A stretch of DNA of 51,003 bases, taken from JBOHWJ01 sp050736615. Its GTDB lineage: Bacteria > Desulfobacterota > Binatia > Binatales > Binataceae. The notes beneath the pieces are model-generated. The model did no database searches. It was not told the origin of the DNA and saw only the letters and a program-made list of their open reading frames with translations. A program made the position numbers and the translations under genes. The stretch is from contig JBOHWL010000032.1 of assembly GCA_050736615.1 (NCBI GenBank), positions 1 to 51,003 of the forward strand. The letters run 5' to 3'. Every line of letters starts with the position of its first letter. Positions within the stretch are counted from its first letter, which is position 1. Below are positions 49,995 through 51,003 of the stretch, piece after piece.

Positions 49995-51003
49995 ATGAAC
50001 GACATCGCGTTTGGGCTGTTCGATCACGTCGAACGAACGGACGTGCCGTTGGAGCATCTGTACGAGGGGCGCATGAAGCTCGCCGAAGCGGCCGACGCGG
50101 CGGGCTTCCACTGCTACCACGTCGCCGAACATCAGGCGACGCCACTGGGGATGGCGCCGTCGCCGGGACTGTTGCTGGCGGCGATGGCGCAGCGAACGCG
50201 CCGGATGCATCTGGGGCCCCTGGTTTATCTACTGCCGTTGTACAATCCGCTTCGGCTGCTTAATGAGATCGGGATGCTTGATCAGATGAGCGGCGGGCGT
50301 TTGGAGATCGGCGTCGGCCGTGGCATCTCGCCCTACGAACTTGGCTATTACCGCGTGCCGTTTTACGACTCGCGCGAGATGTTCGAAGAAGCGCTTGACG
50401 TAATTGCGGCGGGGCTGCGGAGCGCGCGCCTTACGCATCACGGCCGTTACTATCGTTACGACGACGTGCCGATGGAAGTGCGTGCCAAGCAGACGCCCAA
50501 TCCGCCATTCTGGTATGGCTGTGCAACCGACGAGAGTGTCACCTTCGCCGCCAAGCGCGGTATGCACATGGTGGGCAATGGGCCGATTCCGATGCTCAAG
50601 CGGCTGACCACGCTATACAGCGAAATCCACCAGCGCCATCGGGAGAGCGAAAACAACCTGAATCCGCAGGTTGCCGCCCCGCACAGAGGCGCGATCCGGC
50701 ATATTTTTGTGGGCGAAAGCGATAACGCGGCACTGGAGATTGCGCGTCCGGCGTATCGCGCTTTTTATGACAACCTCATGAAGCTGTGGCGTGACAATCG
50801 GGTGGTGCTGCCGCAATTCGCACAAGACCTCGACCGCGCGCGCAAGATTGACGTTGTCATGGTCGGGTCGCCGGCGACCATACGCGGCGAAGTCGAGCGA
50901 TTTTTCGACGGCAGCGGCTGCGATTATCTGGTGCTGGCGTTCGCTTGGGGCAATCTGAGCAATGAGCAGGCCCGACGTTCGCTTGAACTGTTCGCCACCG
51001 AAG
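49995..51003 (+). CDS. LLM class flavin-dependent oxidoreductase, 3'-truncated by window edge
   Basis: The frame is open from ATG 49995 (GGAGGAG 6 nt upstream) to the last base, 336 codons, so the stop lies outside. Luciferase-like blocks are NDIAFGLFDHVERTD, AEAADAAGFHCYHVAEHQ, RTRRMHLGPLVYLLPLYNPLRLLNEIGMLDQMSGGRLEIGVGRG and, further on, PPFWYGCATDE. It resembles the first gene of this window in layout (LDQMSGGRLEIGVGRG versus LDHLSGGRFILGLGRG). It lies 26 nt behind the tandem cupin gene, whose product may stabilise or act on its product. FMN dependence likely, substrate unknown. Confidence 0.9.
   Translation, partial: MNDIAFGLFDHVERTDVPLEHLYEGRMKLAEAADAAGFHCYHVAEHQATPLGMAPSPGLLLAAMAQRTRRMHLGPLVYLLPLYNPLRLLNEIGMLDQMSGGRLEIGVGRGISPYELGYYRVPFYDSREMFEEALDVIAAGLRSARLTHHGRYYRYDDVPMEVRAKQTPNPPFWYGCATDESVTFAAKRGMHMVGNGPIPMLKRLTTLYSEIHQRHRESENNLNPQVAAPHRGAIRHIFVGESDNAALEIARPAYRAFYDNLMKLWRDNRVVLPQFAQDLDRARKIDVVMVGSPATIRGEVERFFDGSGCDYLVLAFAWGNLSNEQARRSLELFATE

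Noticed and set aside
1..51003. tRNA, rRNA genes, prophage or insertion-sequence transposase
   Set aside because: I found no cloverleaf-like sequence, rRNA signature, integrase or transposase motif by reading both strands; a covariance search could still find a tRNA I missed.

Overview
The window reads as a chromosome segment from a Gram-negative, aerobic or facultative soil-type bacterium, with GC near 58-60% by eye. It encodes an RND-MFP-OMF efflux operon, an outer-membrane barrel and several exported proteins. There are five luciferase-like (LLM) flavin oxidoreductases, an alpha-methylacyl-CoA racemase, an enoyl-CoA hydratase, a MetE-like protein and an amidohydrolase. This mix recalls uncultured deltaproteobacterial lineages such as Candidatus Binatota. 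That placement is inference: no rRNA or tRNA gene is visible to test it.

Region by region. 1-7 kb: a 5'-truncated LLM gene, then a three-gene minus-strand operon (cupredoxin, heme-binding CxxCH protein, predicted barrel) whose consensus-like promoter overlaps a palindromic Fur-type operator. Next come a CmcJ/NvfI-like oxidoreductase, enoyl-CoA hydratase, amidohydrolase and AMACR, suggesting acyl-CoA or cyclic-compound catabolism. 7-17 kb: a 1266-residue DUF748/AsmA-like envelope protein, a zinc-finger/ICMT-like methyltransferase fusion, an alpha/beta-hydrolase remnant, a MetE-like protein, two tandem paralogous exported proteins of unknown function and a small 84-residue gene. 17-26 kb: an LLM protein, DUF445 protein, the efflux operon and an O-methyltransferase remnant. 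26-29 kb: panB, preceded by a hairpin-rich leader, and panC.

29-36.5 kb holds the most original metabolic cluster: a B12-binding radical SAM protein and a CDP-alcohol phosphatidyltransferase with a degenerate nucleotidyltransferase-like N-domain (minus strand), divergent from a HAD protein, a standalone sugar-phosphate-type nucleotidyltransferase, an ATP-grasp protein, a class III aminotransferase and a zinc-site HAD-IIIA protein. Together they could build and attach an unusual, perhaps inositol-like or amino-modified, phospho-head group. No single named pathway fits.

36.5-46 kb is restriction-modification rich: a XamI-type endonuclease with its methylase, two tandem F420-type LLM genes and an epimerase, then a controller (C) protein, a frameshifted endonuclease and a PvuII-like N4-cytosine methylase, with matching C-box-like sites before the C and M genes. 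A 3'-truncated N6-methylase gene abuts this system. 46-51 kb: a hybrid histidine kinase with two receiver domains, a duplicated ChrR-type cupin and an LLM gene cut by the right edge.

A dispersed repeat family with TGTCATTCTGA-type ends, sometimes carrying a GAGTCCGCGAGCTGCGTT core, occupies many intergenic gaps, often just behind stop codons.
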